DNA of 56,574 bases from Mariniblastus sp. (GTDB lineage: Bacteria > Planctomycetota > Planctomycetia > Pirellulales > Pirellulaceae), in assembly GCA_029251085.1 (NCBI GenBank), contig JAQXDZ010000124.1, positions 1 through 56,574 of the forward strand, in the 5' to 3' direction. Below, in pieces: positions 34,690-43,420 of this stretch. The notes beneath the pieces were generated by a model, which saw only the letters and a list, made by a program, of their open reading frames with translations, ran no database searches and was not told where the DNA came from. The translations under genes were made by a program, and so were the position numbers. Every line of letters starts with the position of its first letter. Positions within the stretch are counted from its first letter, which is position 1.

Positions 34690-36218
34690 TGAAACGAAAT
34701 GCGACCATGAGTGAAAATCCAATTCGAGAATTTGAGTTATTGACAACACGTCGCCAATTATTTGGGAAGGCGGCTTTGGGCTTGGGAACCGCGGCGATGG
34801 CCAGTTTGTGGCAGCCGCAGCAAGTCGCCGCCGGATTGAATGAACGTGAACCGGGGATTGGAATGCACCATCCCGCCAAAGCGAAACGCGTGATCTATTT
34901 GTTCATGAGTGGCGGCCCGAGTCATCATGATCTTTGGGACTACAAACCCAAGCTAAAAGAAATGGCCGGTAAGCAATTGCCAGACCATGTGCGTGATGGG
35001 CAGCGGATAACGGGAATGACGTCCAATCAAAAGAGTGGATTGCCCGTGTGTCCGAGTAAATATAAATTCAAAAAATACGACAATCATGACAAAGGGGTGT
35101 ACGTAAGTGAGTTGCTGCCGCACACCTCGACGGTTGTGAAAGATTTGTGCGTCATTAAGAGCACGTTTACCGAAGCAATTAATCATGATCCAGCGATTAC
35201 TTACATTCAAACTGGAAGCCAAATTCCAGGGCGACCAAGTCTCGGTGCGTGGTTAAGCTACGGTTTGGGGAGTATGAATGAGAACCTTCCCAGTTACATC
35301 GTGATGCACGCGAAAACGCGATTCGCGGAACAAAGTTTGTTTAATCGCTTGTGGGGTACGGGGTTTATGCCGTCCCAGCATCAGGGGATGTTGATGCAGA
35401 GTCAGGGAGATCCTGTCCTGTATTTGAGTAATCCCCGCGGAGTCAGCCGGAAAGACCGTCGAGCCCAGCTCGATACGCTGACGGCTTTGAATCAAGAGGT
35501 GCATCGGAAGTTTGCCGACCCGGAAGTGTTAGCTCGAATCAAGCAGCATGAGATGGCTTTCCGAATGCAAGCCTCGGTACCTGAATTGATGGATCTCTCT
35601 TCAGAAGACGAGAAAACGTTTGAACTGTATGGCGAGAATGCGAAACAGCCAGGCAGTTTTGCGGCCTGCTGCTTGAATGCCAGAAGGTTGGCTGAACGAG
35701 GGGTGCGGAACATTCAAATTTTTCACCGCGGTTGGGATGCACATGGTAACCTCCCCAGAGAGCACGAGTCTCAATGTAAAGACATTGATCAAGGCTGTGC
35801 CGCGTTGATTAAAGACCTGAAGCAGCGAGGGATGTTGGAGGACACGCTGGTCGTGTGGGGAGGAGAGTTTGGCAGAACAGTTTATTGTCAAGGAAATATG
35901 ACGGACGCGAATTATGGACGTGATCATCATCCGAGATGTTTTACGGTCTGGATGGCCGGTGGAGGTGTTAAGTCGGGAATTACCTACGGCCAAACGGATG
36001 AGTACGGTTACAATATTGCGGATGCCGATGGAGTTGCTCTGAATCCCCAGCCAACCAAAGAGGCTTGGACCCCGGGGACTATGCACATCCACGACCTAAA
36101 TGCGACAATTCTGCATTTGTTAGGAATTGACCACACCAAGCTGACCTACCGATATCAGGGGCGTGATTTCCGGCTGACCGATGTTCATGGACATGTAATT
36201 CATGATCTCATCGCTTGA
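34689..36218 (+). CDS. DUF1501 family protein with Tat-type signal
   Basis: 509 residues from the ATG at 34689, which overlaps the upstream stop by one base. A further Met (34707) and a TTG (34686) are alternatives. The Tat-like signal is TTRRQLFGKAALGLG. Hallmarks follow in order: MSGGPSHHDLWDYKPKL, WGGEFGRTVYCQG, YGRDHHPRCF and HDLNATILHLLGIDH. Compared with the paralogue at 13224, the same order of motifs is seen, so both belong to one family. Export and probable metal site are inferred. Partner of the adjacent PSCyt1 protein. Confidence 0.93.
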   Translation: MKRNATMSENPIREFELLTTRRQLFGKAALGLGTAAMASLWQPQQVAAGLNEREPGIGMHHPAKAKRVIYLFMSGGPSHHDLWDYKPKLKEMAGKQLPDHVRDGQRITGMTSNQKSGLPVCPSKYKFKKYDNHDKGVYVSELLPHTSTVVKDLCVIKSTFTEAINHDPAITYIQTGSQIPGRPSLGAWLSYGLGSMNENLPSYIVMHAKTRFAEQSLFNRLWGTGFMPSQHQGMLMQSQGDPVLYLSNPRGVSRKDRRAQLDTLTALNQEVHRKFADPEVLARIKQHEMAFRMQASVPELMDLSSEDEKTFELYGENAKQPGSFAACCLNARRLAERGVRNIQIFHRGWDAHGNLPREHESQCKDIDQGCAALIKDLKQRGMLEDTLVVWGGEFGRTVYCQGNMTDANYGRDHHPRCFTVWMAGGGVKSGITYGQTDEYGYNIADADGVALNPQPTKEAWTPGTMHIHDLNATILHLLGIDHTKLTYRYQGRDFRLTDVHGHVIHDLIA

Positions 36219-36277
36219 CCTTGGTTTTAATATCTCTCGATTATTTCCGACGCAGCGTAATCTAAAAAGGAGCCTCG

Positions 36278-36976
36278 GTGACATCCAAGGTATTTAAGGA
36301 CGCGAAGGCAGCATTGTTCGACATGAAGGATGGAGCCTCAGTCATGAGCGGGGGATTCGGATTGTGTGGAATTCCCGAAAACAGCATTTTAGAAATTCGT
36401 CGTTTGGGACTTAAGAATCTGCATGCAATTTCCAACAATATTGGAAATTCGGGGCGTGGATTGGCGTGGTTGTTAAAAGAAAAACAGATCAGTCAGGCGA
36501 CTTGCAGTTACGTGGGCGGTAACCCTGATCTGGAAGAGCAGATGCTGGCTAACGAGGTTGAGGTTACTTTGGTTCCGCAGGGAACGTTCAGCGAGCGAAT
36601 TCGGGCTGCCGGAATGGGCATTCGCGGTTTTTATACTCCTGCTGGTTCCGGGACTGAGGTTGCTGAAGGAAAAGAATCGCGGACGTTTGATATGCCGTGT
36701 TTGCTCGAGCTGCCGTTGACCGCTGATTTTGCAATTATCAAAGCTCAAAAAGGCGATGCCTATGGCAACTTGTGGTTTCAAGAAACGGCAAGGAACTTTT
36801 CTCCCTTGATGGCGATGGCCGCTAAAGTGACCATTGTCGAGGTTGAGGAGTTGGTTGAGTTGGGTGAGATTTTACCGGAAAATGTTCACCTCCCGGGAGT
36901 GTTCGTGCAACGCATTTACCAGGGTGCTGATTACGAGAATACAATCGAAATTCCAGTTTTTGAGGATCAAAACTAA
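36278..36976 (+). CDS. scoA: 3-oxoacid CoA-transferase subunit A
   Basis: 232 residues. Start GTG at 36278 with AAGGAG five bases before it, a strong ribosome site. The CoA-binding motif SGGFGLCGIPEN lies near residues 24-35. Subunit A pairs with subunit B, encoded 53 nt downstream, to move CoA from succinyl-CoA to acetoacetate or another 3-oxoacid. The pair is cytoplasmic. Next is a thiolase, so the set would turn 3-oxoacids into acyl-CoA and acetyl-CoA. The exact 3-oxoacid (acetoacetate, 3-oxoadipate) is not decided by sequence. Confidence 0.93.
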   Translation: MTSKVFKDAKAALFDMKDGASVMSGGFGLCGIPENSILEIRRLGLKNLHAISNNIGNSGRGLAWLLKEKQISQATCSYVGGNPDLEEQMLANEVEVTLVPQGTFSERIRAAGMGIRGFYTPAGSGTEVAEGKESRTFDMPCLLELPLTADFAIIKAQKGDAYGNLWFQETARNFSPLMAMAAKVTIVEVEELVELGEILPENVHLPGVFVQRIYQGADYENTIEIPVFEDQN

Positions 36977-37029
36977 CACGGGTTTTCGCAAAGAGGATCT
37001 GTGGGGGATTTTTAATGGGGGAGGTAGGC

Positions 37030-37677
37030 ATGTCTGTTTCGAAAAATCATTGGTCGAAGAATGAAATGGTCGATCAAGTGATCGAGATGTTAAGCGACGG
37101 TTCGAGTTTGAATCTTGGAATTGGAATTCCAACGCTTATCGCTCAACGGATTCCACCGGAAAAGGGCATTTGGATTCACTCAGAGAACGGGGTATTGGGT
37201 GTCGCTGGCCGCCCTACTCCTCAATCGGTTTCAGCCACATTGATCAATGCTGGCAAGGAAACGATTTCGGTTAAAAAAGGAGCCAGTTATTTTGACAGTT
37301 CGATGAGTTTTGGAATGATCCGTGGAGGGCACATTGATGTTTGTGTGCTTGGCGGAATGCAAGTCGATGCCGAAGGAAGTCTTGCAAACTGGATGATTCC
37401 GGGAAAAAAGGTGACGGGGATGGGAGGCGCGATGGACCTTGTTCATGGTGCCAAATTAGTCATCGTAATGTTGACCCATTTTTCAAAACGAGGGGAAGTG
37501 AAATTGCTGCATCGGTGCACGCTTCCTCTAACTGGCAAGGGAGTGGTTCACAAGATTGTCACCGACTTAGGCGTCTTTACGCCAACAGGCGAATCATTTC
37601 AGATCGAAAAACTTGCTCCTGGCGTGACAGAAGAGCAACTTGGAATTCCCGACGGTTTGCTTTCATTGGCGAAGTGA
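37030..37677 (+). CDS. scoB: 3-oxoacid CoA-transferase subunit B
   Basis: 215 residues from the ATG at 37030. The upstream ATG at 37015 is weaker, since GGGGGAGG lies inside the extension and points to 37030. The active-site glutamate is in SENGVLG (Glu52), which forms the CoA thioester intermediate in this family. Glycine-rich segments NLGIGIPTL and MGGAMDLVHG are intact. With ScoA it forms the heteromeric CoA-transferase. It is followed by the thiolase gene after 107 nt. Confidence 0.93.
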   Translation: MSVSKNHWSKNEMVDQVIEMLSDGSSLNLGIGIPTLIAQRIPPEKGIWIHSENGVLGVAGRPTPQSVSATLINAGKETISVKKGASYFDSSMSFGMIRGGHIDVCVLGGMQVDAEGSLANWMIPGKKVTGMGGAMDLVHGAKLVIVMLTHFSKRGEVKLLHRCTLPLTGKGVVHKIVTDLGVFTPTGESFQIEKLAPGVTEEQLGIPDGLLSLAK

Positions 37678-37784
37678 CCCGAGTGTTTTCGGTTCTTGTC
37701 ATTTGCAATTCCGGATTCGGCTGATTGCTGAAAAGCGGTCGTCAATTTTTACAGATTCAATTTGTTTTACTTTGTGATAATCCA

Positions 37785-38921
37785 ATGCCCAAGGCGATTT
37801 TTACTTCGGGACTTAGAACTCCCTTCGGACGCTCTTTCAAAGGTGCTTACCGGGATATTCGAGCGGATGATTTGTTGGTAGAGATGTTGAATGCTCAGGC
37901 GAGTCGCTCTCCCGAATTGTGGAATTCAGGGGCAGAGGATTTGATCGTTGGTTGTGCTTATCCCGAGCATGAGCAGGGTTACAATGTCGGTCGTTTGGCG
38001 GCGTTAGGGGCCGGTTTAGAAGTGCCGGGAATGGTGGTGAATCGACTTTGTGCGAGTAGTCTGGAGGCGGTTGCGGTGGCAGCAGCGCGTGTGAAAGCTT
38101 CGTGGGGCACAAAGTTTTTGACAGCGGGTATTGAGTCGATGAGCCGGATTCCACGACGCGGAGCAAATTTTTCGGAGTCCGAAAGCATTAAGGCTGTTAA
38201 TGAGCACGCCTATATCCCGAACGGTCAAACCGCTGAGCAGGTGGCTGCGAAATATCCTCAGTTCGACCGCGTATCACAAGAAGATTTTGCGGAACGAAGT
38301 CATACTCAGGCTCATGAGGCGCATCAGAGTGGGGCTTATGCGGAACAATTGCATCCTTATTTAATTACTTGCGATGAATTTGTTAGATACCCTGTGAATC
38401 GGGAGAAAATCGCGAGTTTACCGCCCGCGTTTAATGAGGGGGGCACTGTGACAGCTGCGACGTCTTCGCCGCTGACCGATGGAGCGACCAGTGGATGGGT
38501 GGTAGAAGAAACCTGTGCGAGGTCGCTTGGGATTTCGGCTGGGCTAGAGATTGTCGATGTCCAATACGGGCATGTGTCACCAGAGTTAATGGGGCTTGGG
38601 CCGGTGCCGGCGACCCGAAAAATATTCGAGCGGAATGGTATTACCGCGAAAGAAGTTTCGGCGTTTGAAATCAATGAGGCTTTCGCGATACAGGTCTTGG
38701 CTTCTATGGCGGATCTCGAGATTCCAATGGAGCGGGTCAATACCTGGGGTGGTGCATTGGCGTTAGGGCACCCTTTGGGTGCGAGTGGATTAAGGCTGGT
38801 GATGACACTTCATGATCGGTTGAAACAGCAAGGTCAGGTGGGAGCATTGGGCATTGCGACGTTGTGTGTCGGCGGTGGTCAGGGAATGTCGGTTTTATTT
38901 CGGTGGGTTCAGATTGAGTAA
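37785..38921 (+). CDS. Thiolase (acetyl-CoA acetyltransferase-like)
   Basis: 378 residues from ATG 37785, where the typical start PKAIFTSGLRTPFG begins; an earlier in-frame TTG would add 20 unlikely residues. The nucleophile Cys89 is in NRLCASSLEAV, NEAFA marks the oxyanion region, His329 lies in GHPLGASG, and the second Cys361 is in CVGGGQG. All catalytic residues are intact. It cleaves 3-oxoacyl-CoA to acetyl-CoA and acyl-CoA, or runs the reverse condensation. Position behind scoAB supports breakdown of 3-oxoacids. Confidence 0.93.
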   Translation: MPKAIFTSGLRTPFGRSFKGAYRDIRADDLLVEMLNAQASRSPELWNSGAEDLIVGCAYPEHEQGYNVGRLAALGAGLEVPGMVVNRLCASSLEAVAVAAARVKASWGTKFLTAGIESMSRIPRRGANFSESESIKAVNEHAYIPNGQTAEQVAAKYPQFDRVSQEDFAERSHTQAHEAHQSGAYAEQLHPYLITCDEFVRYPVNREKIASLPPAFNEGGTVTAATSSPLTDGATSGWVVEETCARSLGISAGLEIVDVQYGHVSPELMGLGPVPATRKIFERNGITAKEVSAFEINEAFAIQVLASMADLEIPMERVNTWGGALALGHPLGASGLRLVMTLHDRLKQQGQVGALGIATLCVGGGQGMSVLFRWVQIE

Positions 38922-39087
38922 CCTTCCTAATTTCTCAATGTGTCTAGGCGGGAATGGGCCGCAAGTATTGGTGTTGAGCAGCGCTTGGGCTCGTAATTCC
39001 CCTCATGGACGACGCCGGTTTAATTAAATCCAGTGTTTCTTGATGGAAAACTTCGTGTTGCGGAGCCGAGTGCAGACGTCGCGGTAT

Positions 39088-39115
39088 TTGACGGGTTAAA
39101 CCGCAGTGTTATACT
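39088..39115 (+). promoter_or_regulatory. Candidate sigma-70-type promoter of the SPFH gene
   Basis: TTGACG (39088-39093) and TATACT (39110-39115) are separated by 16 bp, each matching five of six consensus bases. Transcription would begin about 39122, 56 nt before the ATG. AGGAG lies near 39167 in the leader. Confidence 0.6.
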
Positions 39116-39177
39116 TGGACGATCGCAGTAATCTACTTGCGACTTGCTTTTGAATCTCTTCTTCCAGGAGTCAGTAA

Positions 39178-40263
39178 ATGGGCTTGTTTGACAAGCTGCG
39201 AAATGAACTCGTCGACATTATTGAATGGATTGACGATTCGCGGCACACAATTGCGTGGCGTTTTCCACGGTACCAGAATGAAATTAAGAACGGTGCCGAG
39301 CTTATCGTTCGTCCCGGTCAGATGGCAATTCTTGTTCACCGAGGTGAAATTGCTGACGTATTCGAACCCGGAAACTACAAATTAACCACTGACAACATTC
39401 CAATTCTCAGTACGATCATGGGTTGGAAGCACGGTTTTAATAGCCCGTTCCGCTCAGAGGTTTACTTCGTCAGTACCCGTCAGATCACTGATTTAAAGTG
39501 GGGAACACCCAATCCAATTATGTTCCGTGATCCGGATTTTGGTCCGATTCGATTACGTGCGTTTGGAACTTATTCTCTGCGAGCGGAGGATCCCAAGGCG
39601 TTATTGAGGGAATTGATTGGAACAGATTCGTCATTTGAAGCTGACGAGATCAGCGAACTGATGCGGTCGATTTTGATTACTGCTTTGGCAGATTTATTAG
39701 GTGAATCGAAAGTTGCCGCGCTCGATTTGGCAAGTCACTATGGTGATTTCTCTGAACAACTTCGCAAAGCGGTTGTTGAGCGAGTCGACGATGAGTATGG
39801 ACTCGATATCCCGCAGCTGAACATTGTCAATATTTCCTTGCCTGAGGAAGTTGAAAAAGCAATTGATACACGCAGTAGTATGGGCGTGATTGGTGATATG
39901 AACCGGTTCCAGCAGTTCCAGATGGGTAATGCAATGATGGCCGCTGCTGATAATCCAGCAGGCGGTGGTGCTGCCGATGGGATGGGGCTTGGAATGGGTT
40001 TCGCGATGGCTAACCAAATGGTCCAATCACCCGGCTTGTCTGCGCCTCCCGCGCCGCCGCAGGCGACGTGGCACATCTCGGTTAATGGTCAGTCGCAAGG
40101 GCCTTATAATGACGCCCAGTTGGTTCAAATGATCCAAAGTGGAGGTGTTCTTGCGTCAACCAATGTTTGGTCTCCGTCGCTTGGGCAGTGGATGACTGCG
40201 GGGCAAGTCCCCCAATTGTCTGGTCACTTTGGTGCCGTCCCTCCTCCCCCACCGCCTAGTTAA
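39178..40263 (+). CDS. SPFH-domain protein with C-terminal GYF_2 domain (YdjI-like)
   Basis: 361 residues without a signal peptide. The N-terminal SPFH-like (virion core protein/YdjI) region covers about 1-230, starting LFDKLRNELVDIIEW and including RPGQMAILVHRGE. A Met/Gly/Ala-rich stretch (240-290) follows, then a GYF_2/DUF4339 domain (about 296-352) with GQSQGPYNDAQLVQMI and WSPSLGQW, and a proline tail. YdjI of Bacillus subtilis belongs to a membrane-stress operon that also contains YdjG; a YdjG-like protein is encoded next. The GYF_2 part probably binds a proline-rich partner. AGGAG precedes the ATG. Confidence 0.87.
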   Translation: MGLFDKLRNELVDIIEWIDDSRHTIAWRFPRYQNEIKNGAELIVRPGQMAILVHRGEIADVFEPGNYKLTTDNIPILSTIMGWKHGFNSPFRSEVYFVSTRQITDLKWGTPNPIMFRDPDFGPIRLRAFGTYSLRAEDPKALLRELIGTDSSFEADEISELMRSILITALADLLGESKVAALDLASHYGDFSEQLRKAVVERVDDEYGLDIPQLNIVNISLPEEVEKAIDTRSSMGVIGDMNRFQQFQMGNAMMAAADNPAGGGAADGMGLGMGFAMANQMVQSPGLSAPPAPPQATWHISVNGQSQGPYNDAQLVQMIQSGGVLASTNVWSPSLGQWMTAGQVPQLSGHFGAVPPPPPPS

Positions 40264-40393
40264 TTAAGATCATAGTTTTCGTCGGCAGCTGATTTGCCAA
40301 CACAATTCTGCTGCGGCGAAGACGATGTTTAGTAGGTCACGATTGAATTCTTAGAACCTCGTTTTGGGTCTAGTTAAGTCGAGCGAAAGCGAT

Positions 40394-41569
40394 ATGGAAT
40401 CTCCGGAATCTGAAGTCGAGGAACTCCTTGGACGCAGCGACATTGTCGGCGCAACGACGGATGAGGGAAAGGCGCGAATTTTCCCATGCGATAGCTGTGG
40501 GGCGGATTTTGAGTTCAATATCGGTGAGCAAAAACTGAAGTGCCCGTTTTGCGGGTTTGAGAAGGACGTCGAACTTGCGGAAGACAGCGAGGTGGTGGAG
40601 CAAGATTTTCACGCCATGCTTGAACGCATTGTTGAGTTTCGCGAGTTAGATGAGAAGGCAAAGGCAAGTGAGACTGAAGGGGCGAGTGACTGCAGTGAAG
40701 TTCGCTGCGATTCTTGCAGCGGTGTCGTTGTTTTCACGGGGACGTTAACCAGTACCGAGTGTCCTTATTGCGGTTCGCCAATTCAACGCGAAAACGTACA
40801 TACCGCGACTAAACGTGTGCCCGTTGATGGTGTTTTGCCGTTCCTGGTCGAACGCAGCACCGTGCAGGGGAAGCTGAAAGATTGGGTGAAGTCGAGGTGG
40901 TTTGCACCAGGAGATTTTAAAAAGCGAGGCGCCCAGGGAAAATTTAATGGGGTGTACCTTCCTTATTGGACTTTCGACTCCCTCACGTTTAATGCTTATT
41001 CAGGGGAGCGTGGAGAAAACTATACGGTCCGTGTAGGGACGGGTAAGAATAAGCGAACCGAGACTCGTACCCGCTGGTATCCTGCGTCGGGAAGATTTCA
41101 ACGGTTTTTTGATGATGTATTGGTGGTTGCCAGTCAAGGTTTTCCTGAAAGCTACATCATTGCTCTGGAACCCTGGCCGCTGACCGAATGTGTGCCTTTC
41201 ACCCAGCAATATCTCGCTGGATATTTAGCGCGGACTTACGATATTGAATTAGATCGTGGATTCGAACAGGGGAAGAAGCGAATTGATAACGCAATTCTCT
41301 CCGACGTTCGAGGGCGCATTGGTGGAGATAAGCAACGTGTTCATTCGGTTAAATCGCGGTACGACGCGGTTACCTACAAGCACCTATTGCTGCCAGTTTA
41401 TCTCATGACTTATCGGTTTAAAAATAAACCGTATCGGATTTTTGTTAACGCGGTGACTGGTGAGATTCAGGGGCAACGTCCCTACAGTTGGGTGAAAATT
41501 CTAATGGCGATTCTGGCTGGAGTCCTCGCCATCATTGCCGCTTTCGTCATTTTCAACATGGCAAAATAA
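40394..41569 (+). CDS. YdjG-like zinc-ribbon protein with C-terminal membrane helix
   Basis: 391 residues from ATG 40394; a TTG at 40364 would add ten residues. The N-terminal half has two zinc ribbons, one with CDSC and CPFC (about residues 32-53) and another with CDSC and CPYC (about 105-128). A middle domain of about 200 residues is rich in Arg/Lys and beta-strands (YLPYWTFDSLTFNAYSG). The C-terminus has a single membrane helix (MAILAGVLAIIAAFVIF). This layout matches YdjG-type proteins. It lies 130 nt after the SPFH-GYF gene, suggesting joint function at the membrane. Confidence 0.82.
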   Translation: MESPESEVEELLGRSDIVGATTDEGKARIFPCDSCGADFEFNIGEQKLKCPFCGFEKDVELAEDSEVVEQDFHAMLERIVEFRELDEKAKASETEGASDCSEVRCDSCSGVVVFTGTLTSTECPYCGSPIQRENVHTATKRVPVDGVLPFLVERSTVQGKLKDWVKSRWFAPGDFKKRGAQGKFNGVYLPYWTFDSLTFNAYSGERGENYTVRVGTGKNKRTETRTRWYPASGRFQRFFDDVLVVASQGFPESYIIALEPWPLTECVPFTQQYLAGYLARTYDIELDRGFEQGKKRIDNAILSDVRGRIGGDKQRVHSVKSRYDAVTYKHLLLPVYLMTYRFKNKPYRIFVNAVTGEIQGQRPYSWVKILMAILAGVLAIIAAFVIFNMAK

Positions 41570-41956
41570 TTGAGTGTCGGTTGTCTTCTTTTGATGGCGT
41601 AATTTTTTGTCCGCGAAGCCTTTTCTTCGTTGGCGAATCAGCTGAATTAGATTTTAAAAACTGTTTGAAATTCGATTTGCTGGAACGCAACGTCTACTAT
41701 CTGGATTGTTCCCTCAAATGATTGGGATTGGTGAATGATTCTATTTTTGAAAATTCATCAAAATCCCCCACCTTTTGAGCGATTTTGTGAACGACTTTGA
41801 TATTAGCCATTTCGAGTTTTTCTTTGAACTGACTGATCGAGAGGTTCGGGTTGATTGTCGCGAGCCGAAGGCTAACATGACGGAACAGGGAGTCGGTCTG
41901 CGACCGCTCTTTTTTATAATCTTAGGTTTGAATTCTTATTTCGATGGAATCCTCCC
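41570..41956. other. 387-bp leader region of the kamA-like gene
   Basis: No gene seen; a frame from 41775 to 42056 runs through a terminator and into kamA. It contains the hairpin with T-run at 41890-41915, 41 nt ahead of the next start codon. A TATAAT (41915-41920) directly follows the T-run, but no -35 stands at the right distance. Confidence 0.55.
41890..41915 (+). terminator. Intrinsic terminator-like hairpin ahead of kamA-like gene
   Basis: gag-t-cggtc, loop tgc, gaccg-ctc, then six T. The stem is 8 bp with one bulged base. It either ends the upstream transcript 320 nt after its stop or attenuates the kamA-like message just before its start at 41957. Confidence 0.65.
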
Positions 41957-43369
41957 ATGTCAACCATTTCTAATTTTTCCGCTTCAGAAAAAGCTCAGTC
42001 TTTTGTTAGCTCTATCGAAAAAGCGAAGTACGATCGCCAGATCACATCGGGTTTAAAAAAGTTTATTGACAAATCTGTTGCCCCGGAGATGCAGGGTTTC
42101 TATAGCGAGGGCGAGTTGGCAGCGCTAGTGGAAATCAAAGGAACAGAGAGAGATATTGAATCCCGCATGCCCGTTAAAATTACCCGGCATTATTTTGAAC
42201 AGGCCAAGAACAGTGCTGCGATTCAACAGTTAATCAAAGCGAGTCCTGCCGAGACCTTTGACCTTGCGGGTTCACAAGATCCGGGCAAGCAAATGGACTA
42301 CAGTCCAGTGGAAGGCTTGTTACATAAGTATGAAATCGGGCTAATTTATGTTGCGTCAACGTGTTCCGCACATTGTAGATTTTGTTACCGCGAGGAGCTC
42401 ATTGCGAAGAAAGAGGTGTCGCGGCCCGATGGTGCTATGGCTCCCAAGGGACTCGCAAAAGTTGATGAAATCTGTAGCTACATCATGGCTCACAATCAAG
42501 CAGTCGAGTCTAACGGTGGTAAGCATCCGGAGACTGGTCGTGAAAAGCTGAGAGAGATTTTGATGTCCGGTGGCGATCCAATGGTCCTTAGTAATAAAAT
42601 TATTGGCAATTGGTGGGCATCTTTGGCCGATGCCGGGATTGAGAACATCCGCATTGGAACTAAGGAACTAGCCTTTTTTCCCGACCGATTCGATGATTCG
42701 TTTTTCAAAATGTTGGACGGATTTCACGAGGCCTATCCCGGTGTCAATCTGCGATTTGTCGTTCATTTTAATCATCCCGATGAGTTTCTTAAGAAAGACT
42801 CTGCGGGTAAGTATTTTACTGATCAAAGTGGCGGATTGGTCTGGTTAGACAACACTCGTCGTTCAGTAAAACGACTTAAAAGTCGCAACTGGGTGAACAT
42901 TGACAACCAGTCGCCGATCATTAAAGGGATTAATGATAATCCTGATGCCCTGCGAATTTTACAGCGTGAGTTAAAGCGTAATGGGATTGAGAATTCAAGG
43001 TTTTATTGCGGACGCGACATCGTCGGCCATCGGGCTTTTAATCTAACGATTGAGGAGGCTTGGAGAATTCTCAATGAATCTCAAAAGGGTCTTTCGGGTA
43101 TCGAAGCGCATGCCAAACTATCGATCACTCATTACAAAGGTAAGACTGAAGTCTGTGCGGTGACTGACGAGCCAATGGACGTTCCTCATGGTGAAAATGG
43201 CGTCTTAATTTTCAAGCTGTATCGAGGAGCCGCCGACGCAAAGTATCGCGGAAAAATTGCAATTGTTGGGCGGAATCCGGAAGCGATTTGGTTCAATGAT
43301 TACGAGGATCGCATTATCTTCGACGAGGCCGGTTTGTTTGCAAGCGCAACGGGGAAACCGGTTTACTAG
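41957..43369 (+). CDS. KamA-family radical SAM protein, divergent aminomutase-like
   Basis: 470 residues. The radical SAM cluster motif CSAHCRFC (Cys136, Cys140, Cys143) is preceded by GLIYVASTC as in lysine 2,3-aminomutases. The later segments LMSGGDP, HFNHPDE and NIDNQSPIIKGINDNP match KamA landmarks. In well-studied KamA proteins the PLP lysine follows a glycine-rich PGGGGK motif near the C-terminus; here that position reads THYKGKTEV (Lys394, Lys396), so PLP binding is uncertain. It may be a 2,3-aminomutase of altered specificity or a different radical enzyme. The following class III aminotransferase starts 51 nt later on the same strand. Confidence 0.88.
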   Translation: MSTISNFSASEKAQSFVSSIEKAKYDRQITSGLKKFIDKSVAPEMQGFYSEGELAALVEIKGTERDIESRMPVKITRHYFEQAKNSAAIQQLIKASPAETFDLAGSQDPGKQMDYSPVEGLLHKYEIGLIYVASTCSAHCRFCYREELIAKKEVSRPDGAMAPKGLAKVDEICSYIMAHNQAVESNGGKHPETGREKLREILMSGGDPMVLSNKIIGNWWASLADAGIENIRIGTKELAFFPDRFDDSFFKMLDGFHEAYPGVNLRFVVHFNHPDEFLKKDSAGKYFTDQSGGLVWLDNTRRSVKRLKSRNWVNIDNQSPIIKGINDNPDALRILQRELKRNGIENSRFYCGRDIVGHRAFNLTIEEAWRILNESQKGLSGIEAHAKLSITHYKGKTEVCAVTDEPMDVPHGENGVLIFKLYRGAADAKYRGKIAIVGRNPEAIWFNDYEDRIIFDEAGLFASATGKPVY

Positions 43370-43420
43370 TGGTGAGTTGAGTAACTTTAAATTTAAGTTG
43401 TTTTTCGATTGATAAGAAGA

